Source of the DNA: Hymenolepis diminuta
Lineage: Eukaryota > Platyhelminthes > Cestoda > Cyclophyllidea > Hymenolepididae
Direction: 5' to 3'
Assembly (NCBI GenBank): GCA_900708905.1
Contig: CAADRB010000001.1
Location: 1,893,792 to 1,957,791, forward strand
Length of the DNA stretch: 64,000 nt
Below, in pieces: positions 63,650 to 64,000 of this stretch. The notes under the pieces were generated by a model. That model was not told the DNA's origin, searched no databases, and saw nothing but the letters and a program-made list of their open reading frames with translations. Each line of letters starts with the position of its first letter. Within the stretch, counting starts at the first letter, position 1. Made by a program: the position numbers and the translations under genes.

Positions 63650-64000
63650 CTGAAAAATGGAAATAAATAAGCCATGCAATAATACATCTGAGGACATAAA
63701 TAAACTAGTTGAAAAATGTGGAACATTAAAAAGCAGATGGCTTGTCTTCCGATTAATTCCTTGGCGCTTCCTTCCTTAGCCAATCCACTATTAGTTGAGT
63801 GCGTTACACCTCCTCAACTACACATTTCGCTTCCATTACTCTTCCATCAATTTCATCTCATCGGATTCATGAATGGACGCACTTCATCTCGTACCAGACA
63901 AAGGCAGATAAAGCACTGATTCAGTGGCTTGCAGTGGCGACCAATTCCTCTCTCCAAACCCCATTCTCAATTCCTCCCATTTACACTAAAGTGACTGGCG

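Overview
This is a eukaryotic window. It is AT-rich, with spliced genes, GT-AG introns and decayed transposable elements, and a 129-base run of N shows it comes from a draft assembly. I infer a parasitic flatworm, most likely a cestode or trematode. The reasons are very short introns (33 to 48 bases) clustered at the 5' end of genes next to kilobase introns further down, the AT-rich background, and the gene content. A low-GC tapeworm would fit, but no species can be named from the sequence alone.

Layout. (1) 1-13766, minus strand: the 5' half of a PPP1R16-type ankyrin-repeat regulatory subunit of protein phosphatase 1, in six visible exons that run off the left edge. (2) 13767-21470: no gene seen, but dispersed repeats. 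(3) 21995-23426, minus strand: a complete six-exon gene for a 414-residue protein that is only the cytosolic N-terminal (LSDAT/SLOG, MHR1/2) region of a TRPM channel, with no membrane part. (4) 23427-34800: repeats, a decayed mariner transposase (about 31735-32580), one isolated exon-like fragment and the assembly gap. (5) 34868-45527, plus strand: a full-length TRPM cation channel, 18 exons and 1249 residues, in frame from ATG to stop. (6) about 49040-50325: a broken copy of cytosolic asparaginyl-tRNA synthetase that still carries one 48-base intron. (7) 50326-57861: repeats and two weak exon-like segments. (8) 57862-63649, minus strand: the C-terminal half of Dicer (both RNase III domains and the dsRNA-binding domain); the helicase/PAZ half lies beyond the right edge.

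The most interesting element is the TRPM pair. The LSDAT-only gene lies about 11 kb from the full channel, in the opposite orientation. It has the same intron positions and phases, two shared exon lengths exactly equal (163 and 190 bases), and an undamaged reading frame. It looks like a DNA-level tandem-inverted duplicate that became a soluble relative of the channel's ligand-sensing region. The channel keeps an Asn at the S1 position linked to praziquantel sensitivity in flatworm TRPMs, but it has lost two of four canonical Ca2+-site residues and has no C-terminal enzyme domain. The other genes are housekeeping or regulatory and show no operon-like arrangement.
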